In this document: piece after piece, positions 1-10,345 of the stretch
How the letters are laid out: the number at the start of each line of letters is the position of its first letter
Numbering within the stretch: the stretch's first letter is position 1
From: Odobenus rosmarus divergens
Lineage: Eukaryota > Chordata > Mammalia > Carnivora > Odobenidae
Direction: 5' to 3'
DNA: 64,000 nt
NCBI RefSeq assembly: GCF_000321225.1
Contig: NW_004451011.1
Coordinates: forward strand, 547,174 to 611,173
Translations under genes and position numbers: made by a program
Notes under the pieces: generated by a model
What the model was told of the DNA's origin: nothing
Seen by the model: only the letters and a program-made list of their open reading frames with translations
Database searches by the model: none

Positions 1-293
1 CTTCTTTCTCAGTTTCTGATTCCGTGGAAAAAAAAAAATTAGCTGCTAAAAGCAAGTGTGCTGAAGCTGGAGTGGAATGAACACTTACAGAACAGACAAG
101 TGTGAAAGCTGGATACCAATGGACCATCCACAAATCTAATTCTGTTTTGAAACTTACTTTTAGTTTCTAAAATTTTATTCTCTGGTATAAAGTTATCTGA
201 ACTGAAATTAGATTTTCTTCCCCTTCTTATATGCTAACATTTCCAGATTCTGCAGCATTTTCAAATGCTGAAAATATCTGGGTTCTACTCATA

Positions 294-412
294 CTTTTTT
301 TTAAGATTTTTTTTTTTAAGAAATCTCTATACCCAACATGGAGCTCAAACTCACAACCCCGAGATATGAGTCCCATGCTCCACTCACTGGGCCAGCCAGG
401 CACCCCTGGGGC
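294..412 (-). mobile_element. Short CAN-SINE-type element
   Basis: Poly-T followed by AAGAAATCTCTATACCCAAC and ending GCCAGCCAGGCACCCC: the minus strand of the older, shorter tRNA-Lys-derived SINE. In the putative LARS1 intron 1. Confidence 0.8.
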
Positions 413-537
413 TCTACTCACACTTTTACAACCTACTAAACAGGTGACCTTGCCAAGTCACCTAACACCTGCAACTCAGTCTCCTTTAATCATGCCTCCC
501 TCTCTCCTTTCAACCAACAATTTAAAAAATGCTTCCC

Positions 538-770
538 AATTGGGCACCTGGCCGGCTCAATCAGTACAGCATGCAACTCTTGATCTTGGAGTTGTGAGTT
601 CAAGCCCCACAGTGGACACAGAGCTTACTTAAATATATATTTATATATATATTTTATATTACTTAAAAAAAAGGTGGGGCGTCTGGCTGGCTCAGTCAGT
701 AGAGCATGTGACTCTTGATCTCAGGGTTGTGAGTTCAAGCCCCACACTGGACGTAGTTTACTTAAAAAAC
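538..770 (+). mobile_element. Two short CAN-SINE-type elements in tandem
   Basis: Two plus-strand copies, 540-640 and 675-768. Each reads CTCAGTCAGTAGAGCATG-like sequence, then CTCTTGATCT, GTTGTGAGTTCAAGCCCCAC and a short TACTTAAA tail. An AT-rich spacer separates them. Confidence 0.8.
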
Positions 771-979
771 AAAATGCTTTCTAGTCGTATCACAGATATA
801 CTGGATTCTTAACTGTTTTCTAAATGGTTACACAAATTTGAGCACTTTGCAAAGAGGAATTCTGTGCAGTCAAAAGAACCCCAACCTTAACACTATTTCT
901 CCAATAACTATCTTAAATATACTTTGTGTATTATGTAATAAAAATAACTAACAGTATTAAAATTAAGATTTAGTACAAG

Positions 980-1160
980 GGATGCCTGGGTGGCTCCGTT
1001 GGTTAAGCGACTGCCTTTGGCTCAGGTCATATCCCAGGGTCCTGGGATCGAGCCCCGCATTGGGCTCCACCTGCTCTGAGGGGAGCCTGCTTCCCCCTCT
1101 CCCTCTGCCTGCCGCCTCCCCTGCTTGTGCTGTCAAATAAATTAATTAATTTAAAAAAAA
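980..1160 (+). mobile_element. CAN-SINE
   Basis: Plus strand, from GATGCCTGGGTGGCTC to an A-rich tail. Target duplication AAGATTTAGTACAA flanks it (about 966 and 1159). Confidence 0.9.
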
Positions 1161-1237
1161 GATTTAGTACAAATCTACTATAAAGTTGTCAGCTCTGTTT
1201 TATTATTTTCAGTTCCCTACATATTTTTCAAGCTATT

Positions 1238-1410
1238 GAATTTTTTTTAATATTTTATTTATTTATTTGACAGAGAGAAAGAGAGCTCACGCACAAGCAG
1301 GGGGAGCAGCAGACGGAGAGGGAGAAGCAGGCTCCCCGCTGAGCAGGACCCTGGAATCATGACCTGAGCCAAAGGCAGACACTTAACCAACTGAGCCACC
1401 CAGGCGCCCC
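1238..1410 (-). mobile_element. CAN-SINE
   Basis: Minus strand: poly-T, TATTTATTTATTTGACAGAG, then CATGACCTGAGCC and GAGCCACCCAGGCGCCCC at the right end. Confidence 0.9.
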
Positions 1411-1627
1411 AGTTTCCTGCATTTTAAACCAAAGAATGGTTTACTACTTTTTAAGTATGTTTAAGATAGAAGACAAGTCAGCTTACAAGGAGGAGGTGAA
1501 GCATGTTTAAGAAAGAAGACAAGGACAAGTCAGCTTACGAGGAGGTGAAATACTGGATTAAAGGAAGAACCCTGCTACAAAGGCAGAGAGGAAATGAGAA
1601 AGAATTCCATAATTTGAAAAGTCATGG

Positions 1628-1735
1628 GGACGCCTGTCTGGCTCAGTCAGTGGAGCATGCAACTCTTGATCTTGGGGTTGTGATTTCAAGCCCTCCGTTG
1701 GGTGTAAAAATTACTTAAAAAAAAAAAATAAATAA
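1628..1735 (+). mobile_element. Short CAN-SINE-type element
   Basis: Plus strand: GACGCCTGTCTGGCTCAGTC, CTCTTGATCTTGGGGTTGTG, then TTACTTAAAA and an A-rich tail. Confidence 0.8.
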
Positions 1736-1869
1736 GGGACATAAGTTTCTCCAGTAACCAAAGGAAAATGAAAGTGACAAGGGAATTTTTTATTTCTATA
1801 AACCCTGACCAGATCATAACTGCTGTGAGTGGAAATGGTATCAAAACATAAATCTGATCAAGTCAATTC

Positions 1870-2350
1870 CCTTTCAGAGATTCTCTGTAGCTGTCAGCAT
1901 AAAGTCTATTCTGTAAAACCTGGCACTCCAGGACCTTCTTGTCTAATTTCTGCCAGATCCCTCTCTCCTCCCCTTTCTTTCATTCCCCCACTGCAGGCCC
2001 ATCAAGGCATCTGCATTTTCCCAAATGTGCCAAGCTCCCTCTCTCACCTGAGCCGCTGTTCCAAGTACTTTCTCTGCCCTCATGCCTCATCAATCTCTTT
2101 GCCTTGCTCTCTCATCCTTCAGGTCCCAGCTAATCACCTGCACTGGTCACCAAGAGGTTATGATATGCCATTCTTAATATGTTCCTACCTACCAATATTT
2201 CCCCCATGCCAGCACTAATCACACAGTGGTGTCGGTATACGTCTGTCTTCCTCACAGGACTACTGAAGCCAGTTCATGGTGGGGGCTGGTAACTTGTATC
2301 TCATTATAACCTCAAGGTCTAGCTTATAGCAGGTTCTCAACAAATAACTG
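1870..2350 (-). mobile_element. Old L2-like remnant
   Basis: A C/T-rich segment with AAAACCTGGCACTCCAGGAC and TGCCAAGCTCCCTCTC, followed by TAGCAGGTTCTCAACAAATA, the usual antisense pattern of a diverged L2 3' region. No coding exon was seen in it. Confidence 0.6.
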
Positions 2351-2385
2351 TTCAATATTTAAAGATTTTAAAAGAGAAGTGAACA

Positions 2386-2595
2386 TGGGGTGCCTGGGTG
2401 GCTCAGTCGTTAAGCGTCTGCCTTCGGCTCAGGTCATGATCCCAGGGTCCTGGGATTGAGCCCCGCATTGGGCTCCCTGTTCCGCGGGAAGCCTGCTTCT
2501 CCCTCTCCCACTCCCCCTGCTTGTGTTCCCTCTCTTGCTGTGTCTCTCTCTGTCAAATAAATAAATAAAATCTTTAAAAAAAAAAAAAGAGAGAG
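2386..2595 (+). mobile_element. CAN-SINE, young-looking
   Basis: Plus strand, nearly intact, with the CAGTCGTTAAGCGTCTGCC variant and an AAATAAATAAATAAAATCTT tail. Target duplication AGAGAAGTGAACA at 2373 and 2598. Confidence 0.92.
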
Positions 2596-2609
2596 AGAGA
2601 AGTGAACAA

Positions 2610-3160
2610 TGCATTGCCCGCCTTTGCATATTGTGGCCATAAAAAAAATAACAGACTAGGAACTAGGTGCATATGTGCATCAAGGTACTAAGCAATTTGG
2701 ACTCCTTCCCAAGAATTTCCATAAAAGTAAGTGTGGTTGCATAAGGTTATTTCCTTTTCCAGGAAAGAATAAGGGCCTTCATCTATTCACTCCTTTCCAT
2801 TTATGCTGCTAACCACCTTCTTTCATACCCTCAGCTCCTTTGCTCCTTCTTACTACAAAACCCTCCTCCTAACAAGTAACCTATAAGTTACAAGTCTCTC
2901 TACTTCTATACATGCAAACCGGTTTTCAGTAGTAATATACAAAGACTATCATTTGAAAATAAGCTATGGCAGGGACAGCAAATCACCTACCCAATACCTG
3001 TTCCTTCTCTTTCTTCAACAACAAAAGCCCAGTCTTATTTAAGGCAGTGCATTAGAGGTGGTTAAATGTACTCTTCTATGTTTCCAGATGATTCCCAGTT
3101 AGACTGGATCTATGTTCCAGTAAAGGAGTTTTGGGCAGAAGATTCCACCTAGCCCTTACA
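2610..3160. other. Putative LARS1 intron, no recognisable element
   Basis: Ordinary AT-rich sequence. I see no exon, RNA gene or clear repeat in it. Confidence 0.5.
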
Positions 3161-3177
3161 ACAGCCTACACAACTCC

Positions 3178-3303
3178 AGGGTGGCGGGCTGGGTCAGCCG
3201 TTAGAGCATGTGACTCTTGATCTCAGGGTTGGGAGTTCAAGCCCTACACTGGGTGTAGAGATTACTTAAAAATAAAATCTTAAAATAAAAAATAAATAAA
3301 AAA
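3178..3303 (+). mobile_element. Short CAN-SINE-type element
   Basis: Plus strand, with GAGCATGTGACTCTTGATCT and a long A-rich tail. Target duplication CAGCCTACACAACTCC / CAGCCTGTACAACTCC at 3162 and 3304. Confidence 0.85.
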
Positions 3304-3319
3304 CAGCCTGTACAACTCC

Positions 3320-4240
3320 TAACAGCTGACTTAACCTACAAATAGAATAGGCAAAGTGCCTAGGATGCCTACAGAAGCCTAGGTTGCCTATAGAACCCTT
3401 TGTCCATAGGCTTCCTATAGAACCCTAGACCAATTCCTTGAACTCTCTAACCTATAGGGGCTCACAAAAATATTTTAATTTATTTTAAAATCAGAAATAA
3501 AGAACAAACTTTAAGGTTGAAGAGAAAAACTAATACATTTAATATTAATATTAATTTTATCATTTCAGATTATTAATATGTTAATACTATTAACATATTA
3601 ACAAAACTTTAATATATGTATTTAGCAACACATATAATATTATAAATATAATATTAATACTTGTCTTTATACCAACAGCCTAGCTCGTGAAGCCTAGTTG
3701 GACCTCCTACCCTAGGGTCATGAGTGATATGAAATCCCACTGTATCATTACTAAATTCCTCTTTAACCAACTTGAGTTGGCTTCCATTGCATGCAACCAA
3801 ATGATCCCTAAGACATTTACCCAGTTGACCTGTGAACTCCTGGCAGACAGCAACTTTCAGAACTTTTATAGTCACCTCAGCACCAAGTATAATGCCATAA
3901 ACAAAGAAGTTACAGGACAAGTATTTTTTGCTTAAAAATGACCATGTCAACCATTTAAAGAAGAACATGAAAGCCAATAGTCTTCACAAATTACTTAGAA
4001 CTATATATTTCTTTTCGTTGTTATTGAACACACTAAATACACAAAAACTCTTCTTTGAGGTTTCTGCTTCTCAGAAAAAATTTGCTTCTCAAAACATCAA
4101 AGTCAATTGTAATGAAATCTGACTTTGGGCCCAGCACCAATTTGTTATATAACCTTGGAAAGTCACTCCATCAATCTGAGTCTTAATTTCTTCACTGGCT
4201 ATTTAACTAGACAATTGGTTATAATAATTAGTTAGAAGGT
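3320..4240. other. Unique AT-rich sequence of the putative LARS1 intron
   Basis: Holds a small repeat of CCTATAGAACCCT (about 3389 and 3413) and the palindrome at 3573. The overlapping open frames at 3654-3977 and 3687-3935 have no splice-site or family support. Confidence 0.5.
3573..3601. repeat. Perfect 14-bp inverted repeat with 1-bp spacer
   Basis: TTAATATGTTAATA, then C, then its exact reverse complement TATTAACATATTAA. It sits in an AT-rich, low-complexity stretch (about 3450-3660) full of TAATATTAA words. It could extrude as a cruciform; no function is claimed. Confidence 0.85.
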
Positions 4241-4300
4241 TATTTGCCAAGATCAGAGTTTCTAAACTTTGGCACTATTGACAGCTTAGGCTAAATAATT

Positions 4301-4493
4301 TTTTTTTAAAGATTTTATTTATTTATTTGAGAGAGAGAGAATGAGAGACAGAGAGCATGAGAGGGAGGAGGGTCAGAGGGAGAAGCAGACTCCCCGCTGA
4401 GCAAGGAGCCCGATGTGGGACTCGATCCCGGGACTCCAGGATCATGACCTGAGCCGAAGGCAGTGGCTTAACCAACTGAGCCACCCAGGCGCC
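4301..4493 (-). mobile_element. CAN-SINE (first of a same-site pair)
   Basis: Minus strand, from poly-T and TTATTTATTTGAGAGAGA to GAGCCACCCAGGCGCCC. The flank CTAAATAATTTTTTT occurs before, between and after the pair. Confidence 0.92.
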
Positions 4494-4500
4494 CTAAATA

Positions 4501-4702
4501 ATTTTTTTTTAAAGATTTTATTTATTTATTTGACAGAGAGAGAGAGAGAGAGTGAGAGCAGGAACACAAGCAGGGGGAATGGGAGAGGGAGAAGCAGGCT
4601 TCTTGCCGAGCAGGGAGCCTGATACAGGACTCGATCCCAGGACCCTGGGATCATGACCTGAGCCGAAGGCAGACGCTTAACGACTGAGCCACCCAGGCGC
4701 CC
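4501..4702 (-). mobile_element. CAN-SINE (second of a same-site pair)
   Basis: Minus strand. It has the GACAGAGAGAG and GCTTAACGACTGAGCC variant, so it is a different subfamily from its neighbour. TAGGCTAAATAATTTTTT follows at 4703. Confidence 0.92.
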
Positions 4703-5059
4703 TAGGCTAAATAATTTTTTGTGTTTTTGTCCTGTGCATTGTAAGATGCTTAGAAGCATTCCTGGTTTCTAGCCACTAGATGCCAGCAGCACACCCCCCA
4801 GGTGTGACAATCCAAACAGTCTTCAGACCAAATGTTCTCAGGGGGACAAAATCATTCCCAGTAAAGAATCTCTAAATAGGTAACAACTCTTTCATATATT
4901 CATAGTATCCTGCAGCTTAAAGCTTTTATGAACATTAACTTTTTGGATCTTAACAACAACCCTAAGAAGTGGGCAGACTAACAGCTATCATTTCTCAAAG
5001 ATGATAAATCTGAAGCTCAGAGATCGTCGTGTCAGCAATTGATCGAGTTGGACAAAAAC

Positions 5060-5315
5060 CCTCATCTTCTGACTTCTATTTCTGCTTTCTCTTGGGACTC
5101 TGGCCATCTCCTAGCTCCACCACTTACTAGCTGTAGAACCCTAGGCAAATTCCTTAAACTCTCTAAGCCTCCATTTTTCTACCTATCTATAAAATGAGAA
5201 TAAAAATTATGCCTACCTTGTAGTGTTAGTATGAGGATTAAAAAACTTGATATGCATGAAGAACTTATCATAGTACTGGACCCAGGGTAAATGCACAATG
5301 TCAACCAATACCACA
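5060..5315 (+). mobile_element. MIR-like remnant
   Basis: CCACTTACTAGCTGTAGAAC, CCATTTTTCTACCTATCTAT, AAATGAGAATAAAAATTATG and AGTGTTAGTATGAGGATTAA follow the MIR core order. Confidence 0.8.
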
Positions 5316-5414
5316 GACATCTAGATATCATGTGATTTTTATTAGGTATGAAAATGGCATTGGGGTTATGTTTTAAGAGAAGTTATCATTACATTAAAAA
5401 AACTTACTAAACTA

Positions 5415-5620
5415 GGGCGCCTGGGTGGCTCAGTTGGTTACGCGTCTGCCTTCGGCTCAGGTCATGATCCTGGAGTCCCGGGATCGAGTTCCACATCGGG
5501 CTCCCTGCTTGGCAGGGAGTCTGCTTCTCCCTCTGACCCTCTTCCCTCTCGTGCTCTCTATCTCTCATTCTCTGTCTCTCAAACAAATAAATAAAATCTT
5601 TAAAAAAATAAAAATAAAAA
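5415..5620 (+). mobile_element. CAN-SINE
   Basis: Plus strand and intact. Target duplication AACTTACTAAACTA at 5401 and 5622. Confidence 0.92.
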
Positions 5621-5629
5621 TAACTTACT

Positions 5630-6190
5630 AAACTATGTACTGATGTAAAAACCTTATACTAAAATATGTCAAACATGTACATACGATGCCTGGAACTCGC
5701 CTAAAATGAATCCGGAGGGGCAGGGTCCCAGGGAGGGATATATGAAACAAGATGGCCCTGAACTGCCAATTACTGAAGTTGGGTGATGGGTATATGGAAG
5801 TGCCTAATAGCATTATTATCTCTGTTTTGTTCAGTATTTAAATTTTCCAAGTGAAAATTTAAAAACAGTATTTTTTTAAGTTGGCTATCATGTTTATTAT
5901 ATCACATCCCCACATCCCCTCTAAAAGTCCAATATATAATTAGAAGAGATTACTAACTGTCAAAAGCTCCAAAAAATAAATACTACTCTGATATGAAGAA
6001 AATTATAGTTTGGTATTTACATATTCAACTATAAAATAAAAACTAATATGCTACCCATGCTATCACATGTTCATTGTCTTACACTCTTCGTATTGATAAG
6101 ATTTCCTCTGGAAAGAGAAAATTTTCCTCATGGGAGGTGTTTGCAAAAGAAATTTCCTAATTAGCTTACAACTGGGGGTAGCATGATGAT
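5630..6190. other. Unique sequence of the putative LARS1 intron
   Basis: AT-rich. Nothing recognisable beyond short A/T runs. Confidence 0.5.
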
Positions 6191-7005
6191 CAAGAGAATG
6201 GGCTCCAGAATGGGACCAAATGAATTCTAATTCCTCCCCTGAGTAGATTTGATGCCTTATTTTCCACATCAGTAAAATGGGGATAAAAATAGCACCACTT
6301 TTACAGGGTTGTTTTGATGAAAAAATATGTAAAACACTAATACATGGCACAGAATAAGCAATCAGTACTTTTTATTATTTTTATTGTTACTTATTCTTTC
6401 TAAAGGGAGTTCTTACTAGATTCTTCCAATAAAACGAACTTTAACGTCAGCCCAGTATCATGACAGTGTAAAACATGAATATTTTCAGAGGCCAAGAAGT
6501 GAATAAAGTAAAACAATCATATGTACCAGAAATGTTGCCAGTTTCCTTATATAAAACTTAAAAAGAAGAAAAGAATGTATTAAAGTCTTTCAAACTGAAA
6601 AGCCCATTCCCATTAACACCAAAAAAAGAGAAAGACCTGCAAATTCCACATTAGCTAAGGATATCACCGTAGGGGAGTGGGATTGGTGGGGAGTCATCGA
6701 GCAACCTGGAACAGAAGAAAAAGCCCTGGACCAGGACTCAGAAGGCATGTGTTTTCCTGGAAAGCAGGATGACATAGTGACTGAGAAATGAGTCAACCTC
6801 TTCGAGTTCTAATCCACTTTCATCATGTCCTAGTTATGAGAAGTTGGACCTGTTAGTTAAGCAATCTAAGCCTGGGTTTCTTCGTTTGTAAACTGCAAAT
6901 AAGAGTGCCTAACTCAAATAGATTAGTGTGAAGACTCAATGAGACAATTCAAATAAAATGCTAAACACAAAGCATGACACATAAGAACTGTTAGTTATTG
7001 ATATT
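6190..7005 (+). mobile_element. Two MIR-like remnants
   Basis: One at about 6190-6370 (CATCAGTAAAATGGGGATAA, CAGGGTTGTTTTGATGA) and one at about 6715-7000 (TTATGAGAAGTTGGACC, CTAAGCCTGGGTTTCTTC, GTGAAGACTCAATGAGA). Unique sequence lies between them. Confidence 0.75.
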
Positions 7006-7019
7006 ATTGGTCTTAACTC

Positions 7020-7370
7020 TACTAGAATTCCAACTCCAATAATTCTTCAACCCCAACAGGATCTATTGATCATGACCTTTTTTCACTAATCCTTAGGCCC
7101 CTCCCACCACAAGTCCTTATTTCCATCCCTTAAATCCATCTATATAATCGCTCCTTCACTATTCTCTTTACCATTCTTGCCTGGCAAAACTCCAACCCTC
7201 CTATGCACCCGCTCTGTTCCCTCAGCCAGACAGCTGAAAGTGGCAGGAGATAAGAATTCAACCATGTAGACTGGCCTCAATTTAAAATCATGTCCACTAA
7301 CGTCAAGTGATGCCCAGCAATACTACTAATTTCTGAAATCCACTTAGTTACTTACTCCTTCTAGACTAGT
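7020..7370 (-). mobile_element. Possible old L2-like remnant
   Basis: C/T-rich with CCAACTCCAATAATTC and CCTGGCAAAACTCCAACCC. The pattern suggests a diverged L2 in antisense but the match is loose. Confidence 0.4.
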
Positions 7371-7375
7371 GCTTC

Positions 7376-7565
7376 TCAAACTTTAATGTGTATACTGTCC
7401 AGTACAGTAGCCACTAGCCACATGTAACCTTTTAACTTTAAAATTATATTAAAATTCAGTCCTTCCATTGCACCAGCCACATTTCAAGTGCTCAATAGCC
7501 ACATGTGGCTAGTGGCCACCAAATTAGTGCAAATATAGAACATTTTCATCACAGAAAGTTCTTAT
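7376..7565 (-). mobile_element. Old hAT-type nonautonomous DNA transposon
   Basis: TAGCCACTAGCCACATGTAA, CACATTTCAAGTGCTCAATA and GCCACATGTGGCTAGTGGCC are hallmark words of an old mammalian MER element. The exact subfamily was not fixed. Confidence 0.65.
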
Positions 7566-7579
7566 GACAGCAATGTCCT

Positions 7580-7990
7580 AAACAAGCCTCTCTCCTCAAG
7601 CCTCCAACATTTCCTCTCCTATCCTTTTTAGCTCGTAATCTTGGCTCTTAATTCAATGAGAAAACAGAACTGAACAAAAAATTTTCAGTCTTCCTCATCA
7701 CATCTGCTTACCCACATACGTGTGTACCCATACAATCTGTCTTCTTTCCTATTATACAGATGAGTGTGGTCCTACTTAACCCCTCTACAGATGACCTGAT
7801 CTCATCCCCTTTACTCTATTCAGGAACAGTACATTAATTTTTCCTATCTACAGGGTAATTCCCATAAGCGCATACAAGCATTGGGTAATTTCTTCTACCT
7901 TTAAAAAAAGAAAAAAAAAGTCCTCCTTTGACCTTCACCTATTACCCCAATCCTCTGCTCTCCTTTATAAAATTCCTCATGAGTTGTCCA
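7580..7990. other. C/T-rich intron sequence, probably old L2 debris
   Basis: Runs of CTTCCTC and CTCCTCAAGCC without a clear anchor. No exon was seen. Confidence 0.35.
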
Positions 7991-7995
7991 TACTC

Positions 7996-8330
7996 GGGGT
8001 GCCTAGGTGGCTCAGTCCGTTAAGCTTTTCACTCACACTGTTGCTTCTGCCTACAAATCTTTTCCTCCATATAGCTGCCTGGCTTCCTCCCTTACCTCCT
8101 TTTTGCCACAATGCCACCTTCTTAGCAAAGCCTTTCTTGATCACCCTTTTAAAACTGCAGCCCTGCCCCACCTCACACTCAATGGTCTCCCCTTCCTGCT
8201 CTATTATTTTTTTTTCTATAGCACTTACCGGCACCTGACATATTTTATCGTGTATCTTAGTACGAAACTCTCACACACACATGTAAACACCATGAATGTA
8301 GAGATCTGTGACTGTTTTACGGGGAAGCGC
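7996..8330 (-). mobile_element. SINE 5' stub followed by an old L2-like segment
   Basis: Bases 7998-8025 hold a truncated plus-strand CAN-SINE head (GGTGCCTAGGTGGCTCAGTC). The rest (CCACCTTCTTAGCAAAGCC, CCTTTCTTGATCACCC, GCACTTACCGGCACCTGACA) is typical antisense L2. Confidence 0.65.
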
Positions 8331-8640
8331 TCAATAATTTTTTGTTAAAAGGAGGAACGAGGTTACCTACTCCTCTCTCTCCAAATAGGTTTCAGACACT
8401 TCGGTGAAATTAACACATAACATTAAGTAGGGTGTAAAGTTGAAGATATCAGCTCCTGGCTCAACAGCTAGCAAGAAAAGGCACATCCTCACAACATCCA
8501 CATCTTTAGCGTCAAGGCATTCCCTTTCTCTAGAGAAGGATTTTTCCCTTCAGGACAACAACTACCACATGGAGCCCCTAGCTTCTGGCAAAAGCCGACA
8601 GATCAGCCACGTTCTAGGGCCGGGCTGAAGCGGACTCTCT
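8331..8640. other. Unique sequence next to the divergent promoter
   Basis: Free of recognisable repeats; putative first part of LARS1 intron 1. CpG content rises towards 8600. Confidence 0.5.
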
Positions 8641-9020
8641 TCCCGCCAGAACTCACCGCCATGGCACCGCCCAGCTAACTCTGCAAACCCACGACAGTGA
8701 CCTCGGTGATCCTCTCAAAGCAGTGATTACCACCTTTCCCTTCCGTCTCGGGGGCAGACAGACCTCCCACGACACTGAAGCACACACTTTACACCTGATG
8801 AGGCAATCGCCCGCCCACTGCGAACTACTGCGTTGCGCATTTCCGAGCCCGCCGGGAATTGTAGTTTCCGGACCACTAGCCCCCAAGTCCAGTAAGCGCC
8901 TATTGACTACAATTCCCAGAGAGGAACAGGCTACCGGAAATTGACCCAGGGGGGTCACGCTGTGGTGACACACAGGTAGTGATGTCACTGGCATGTTGAA
9001 CTACAAAGTCCATGAGGCTG
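8640..9020. promoter_or_regulatory. CpG-rich TATA-less promoter with ZNF143-type motifs (putative LARS1 promoter)
   Basis: The block is CpG-rich against an AT-rich background and free of SINEs. It has GGGAATTGTAGT at 8854-8865 (minus-strand ACTACAATTCCC), ACTACAATTCCCAGA at 8906-8920, and a weaker ACTACAAAGTCCATGAGG at 9000-9017. These match the ZNF143/THAP11 (SBS) consensus. ETS-like cores lie beside two of them (TTCCGG 8866-8871, CCGGAA 8934-8939), and a CRE-like TGATGTCA is at 8980-8987. No TATA box is visible. Such motifs are typical of housekeeping promoters. Confidence 0.75.
8657..8662 (-). CDS. LARS1: Coding stub of minus-strand exon 1, probably LARS1 (leucyl-tRNA synthetase 1)
   Basis: On the minus strand the sequence reads GGTGCC-ATG-GCG|GTGAGT, a strong Kozak start, two codons (Met-Ala) and a consensus donor. 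It lies at the edge of a CpG-rich promoter. The cytosolic leucyl-tRNA synthetase also begins Met-Ala, and LARS1 is the divergent neighbour of RBM27 in human 5q32. The identity therefore rests on position and these two codons only. LARS1 charges tRNA-Leu in the cytosol and acts as a leucine sensor for mTORC1. No exon 2 was found in 1-8650, so that stretch is taken as intron 1. The transcription start is probably within 8690-8860. Confidence 0.6.
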
Positions 9021-9330
9021 TTCGGGATCGCAGGCTGCCGGGAGTGCACCCTGGCTAAGGTGGAGTTCCCCGACCTTCAACCTTTTCACCCTGCGGCGCT
9101 GAGTTGGGTGTCTGTCAGGATGCCAGGATGCAAGGTTTATTAGTCTTCAGTGACTGAAGTGCTAATTATGGCTTGCCACTGTGAACAGATATTTACTACT
9201 GTCGATGGCATTCAACAGCCCGGAATCCAGACATTTTATAACCATTTATTAACAATCTCTCTTTTTAAACGTGGAGGCTTGAAACCTACCGGGCTCCAGT
9301 GCCAAGCTCACACTATTCAACTGTACTAAG
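9020..9330. other. Intergenic sequence beyond the divergent promoter
   Basis: CpG content falls away after about 9130. No clear exon on either strand and no repeat recognised. Confidence 0.5.
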
Positions 9331-9440
9331 GCTGAGCTGTCCGATCCGGTAGTCACGAGTCACATGTGGCTCGATGGTCCGCGTGTCTAGTGGTTAAGGT
9401 ATCATCGGACAGCGCAGATGTAGAACATTTACATCATAGG
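9330..9440 (-). mobile_element. Old hAT-type DNA transposon piece
   Basis: GCTGTCCGATCCGGTAGTCA, CACATGTGGCTCGATGG and GGACAGCGCAGATGTAGAAC belong to the same old family as the element at 7376-7565. The CpG bases have survived unusually well. Confidence 0.65.
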
Positions 9441-9489
9441 AAGAAAGATGTATTGACAAGCAACGACCCAAGGTTTTTACTCTCTGAGG

Positions 9490-9850
9490 TCAGATTAGGT
9501 ACTCTCACCTGCATTTATTTATTAATTCAGTAAACATTTATAAAGCATCTACAAAGCACTTTCGGGGTGGGGGGAGGGATGTAGATGCCCAGCCCAGAAG
9601 TGTGTCTTCCTAAAGGACTAAGGGAAAGAAACAAATTTTATTTATCTTATTTATTTATTTTTATTTTTAAATAATCCCCTATTTAATAAATCTATCCCCA
9701 TCCCCTATCCCTATTAACCCATTTCTTATGTAAATGAGTAATATTCTTTTTTTTTAAGGATCATTTGGATTCCATTCATTCAACAAAAATTTATGTAGCT
9801 TCTACTATGTACAAGGCACTATGCTAGGTGCTAGAGATGCACCACTTTTT
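9490..9850. other. Short L2/MIR-like fragments and AT-rich sequence
   Basis: Two pieces (TTATTAATTCAGTAAACATT near 9520 and ACTATGTACAAGGCACTATG near 9810) resemble L2 or MIR ends. An A/T-rich run lies between. Confidence 0.45.
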
Positions 9851-9954
9851 TTAAAGTTTATTAAGTAATCTCTACACCCAACATGGGGCTTGAACCCAGT
9901 ACCCTGAAATCAGGAGTTGCTTGCTCCTCCGAATGCGCCAGTCAGGCACCCCTG
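9845..9954 (-). mobile_element. Short CAN-SINE-type element
   Basis: Minus strand: TTAAGTAATCTCTACACCCA, GGGCTTGAACCC and AGTCAGGCACCCCT. Confidence 0.8.
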
Positions 9955-10345
9955 GAGATACAACACTTGAACTAGACAGGCGCAGTCGCCTCCTTCATGG
10001 TGATTGCAGTCTAGTGGAAGAGGCAAACACTGAAGCAAATGGAGAGATGGAAACCCATGAAAGTGTTTTAAGCGAGGAAGGGACATGGCCCTATTTGTGT
10101 ATTATAAAGTTCATTCTGAAGAAGGATTGGAAGAAAGCAAAAGTGGAAGAAGGAGGCTACTGCAATTGTCCAGGTAAGAGGTGAGGATATTTTAGATTAT
10201 GGTGATGGCAATCAAGGTAGAGAAAGGTAAACAGATTCAAGAGATAGAGAATGAAATTTATTACACCTTAGTAATATGGCTTTTTAGTTGAGAATTGTCA
10301 GTTCTTTACTATGCCGTATGGAATACCCTTTCTAGATAAATGAAA
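9955..10345. other. Intergenic sequence, no gene seen
   Basis: TGGAGATACAACACTTGAACT and later GAGAGATGGAAACC look like a weak L2-type 3' region. An 87-codon open frame here starts inside the SINE and has no family support. Confidence 0.4.

Larger units (their letters stand above)
4244..4870 (-). mobile_element. MER5A-like DNA transposon with two SINEs inside
   Basis: The left part has CTTTGGCACTATTGACAG; the right part resumes GGCTAAATAATTTTTTGTG, CTGTGCATTGTAAGATGCTT, CACTAGATGCCAGCAGCAC. This matches the nonautonomous hAT family MER5A in antisense. Two CAN-SINEs (4301-4493 and 4501-4702) sit at one point. Confidence 0.75.

Noticed and set aside
1..30. Possible acceptor and exon end of LARS1 exon 2 at the left edge
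   Set aside because: The minus strand shows a poly-T tract, an AG and then AAACTGAGAAAGAAG, but the bases do not fit the expected start of exon 2 in frame and too few are visible.
980..1100. tRNA-like heads of the many SINEs read as tRNA genes
   Set aside because: They keep A- and B-box-like words from tRNA-Lys but lack a foldable acceptor stem and continue into CT-rich and AAAT tails.
3654..3977. 107-codon minus-strand open frame in the putative LARS1 intron
   Set aside because: No splice context, no recognised domain, AT-rich composition like the surroundings.
8653..8994. 113-codon open frame on the minus strand over the putative LARS1 promoter
   Set aside because: It spans promoter motifs, runs past the better ATG at 8662 and ignores the donor there.
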